A stretch of 20,271 nucleotides of DNA from assembly GCA_964536215.1 (NCBI GenBank), contig CAZHWT010000024.1, positions 1-20,271 on the forward strand, written 5' to 3'. The translations under genes were made by a program, and so were the position numbers. Under the pieces are notes generated by a model, which was not told where the DNA came from, made no database searches, and saw nothing but the letters and a program-made list of their open reading frames with translations. Below are positions 20,060-20,271 of the stretch, in pieces (within the stretch, counting starts at the first letter, position 1; each line of letters begins with the position of its first letter). Source of the stretch: CAZHWT01 sp964536215. GTDB taxonomy: Bacteria > Patescibacteriota > CAZHWT01.

Positions 20060-20147
20060 GCAGGGTTGGCGGAGCGGTCAATCGCATCAGACTGTAAATC
20101 TGACGTCTTCACTGACTACGGAGGTTCGAATCCTTCACCCTGCACCA
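20060..20147 (+). tRNA. tRNA-Tyr(GTA)
   Basis: Class II tRNA with a long variable arm. Acceptor GCAGGGT/ACCCTGC, anticodon stem TCAGA/TCTGA with loop CTGTAAA (anticodon GTA), T arm GGAGG-TTCGAAT-CCTTC, discriminator A and an encoded CCA. Confidence 0.96.
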
Positions 20148-20148
20148 A

Positions 20149-20180
20149 AATGGCTTCTATTCTCGCCATTGTTAGTTTTT
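20149..20180 (+). terminator. Weak hairpin between tRNA-Tyr and tRNA-Thr(TGT)
   Basis: AATGGC and GCCATT with a 10-nt loop, followed by GTTAGTTTTT. It may be a processing hairpin rather than a terminator. Confidence 0.35.
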
Positions 20181-20200
20181 ATACAAAAGCGTATGGTTAC

Positions 20201-20271
20201 GCTGACTTAGCTCAGCTGGTTAGAGCAGCTGTTTTGTAAACAGCAGGTCGGGGGTTCGAATCCCTCAGTCA
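20201..20271 (+). tRNA. tRNA-Thr(TGT), 3' end cut by the window
   Basis: Acceptor GCTGACT, D arm GCTC...GAGC, anticodon stem GCTGT/ACAGC with loop TTTGTAA (anticodon TGT, reads ACA/ACG), T arm GGGGG-TTCGAAT-CCCTC. The window ends after AGTCA, so the last two acceptor bases, the discriminator and CCA are missing. Confidence 0.93.

Overview
The window looks like a chromosomal segment of a reduced-genome bacterium, most plausibly a member of the Patescibacteria (Candidate Phyla Radiation). The evidence is indirect. Core genes are compact, EF-Ts is very short (151 aa), topoisomerase I has no zinc-finger Cys motifs, and the rpsB-tsf-frr-rseP run lacks the pyrH, uppS, cdsA and dxr genes that often sit between them in other bacteria. 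TGA is used as an ordinary stop (mreB, mreC, mreD, second M50 protease), so the UGA-glycine code of Gracilibacteria/Absconditabacteria does not apply. No rRNA or marker tree is available, so the phylum is inference.

Layout. Positions 1-2400 (minus strand) hold four small hypothetical genes. Most have a recognisable SD, promoter and hairpin terminator, and they appear to be diverged paralogues sharing a C-terminal Trp-Pro motif. Positions 2402-6160 (minus) are a translation block transcribed rpsB, tsf, frr, then rseP (site-2 protease). Positions 6169-7980 (minus) hold three more self-contained hypothetical genes: a secreted or anchored Pro-rich protein, a basic protein with a CxxC, and a 56-aa protein. 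A 213-bp MITE-like segment lies between the first two. Positions 7988-16022 (minus) read, in transcription order, mreB-mreC-mreD-mrdA (cell shape and peptidoglycan elongation), dprA and topA. From 16294 the plus strand carries a 39-aa membrane peptide coupled to def, then fmt. rpmB (L28) is on the minus strand at 18.5-18.9 kb. A second, PDZ-less M50 protease follows on plus, then tRNA-Thr(GGT), tRNA-Tyr(GTA) and tRNA-Thr(TGT), the last cut by the window end.

The genes serve general upkeep: translation (S2, EF-Ts, RRF, L28, Fmt/Def formyl-Met cycle, tRNAs), envelope growth (MreBCD, PBP2, two intramembrane proteases) and DNA topology and uptake (TopA, DprA).

The most unusual feature is not a gene. 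Most boundaries between the core genes are filled with degenerate tandem arrays of 7-8 bp units. The unit changes from boundary to boundary (for example GGTTCTA, AGGTTTT, TTTCTAT, GTGGGTA, GCGTCCA, TTTGCTCG), but the period stays at 7-8. Some words recur exactly at distant loci in either orientation. The arrays swallow the stop codons of rpsB, dprA, mrdA and mreC, form the whole predicted 5' UTR of frr, and abut SD-less start codons. A small hairpin family ending in GGACARG, including a 47-bp element present twice, is interspersed with them. The hypothetical-gene regions largely lack these arrays and use classical promoters and terminators, often with the terminator T-tract fused to the next -35 box.
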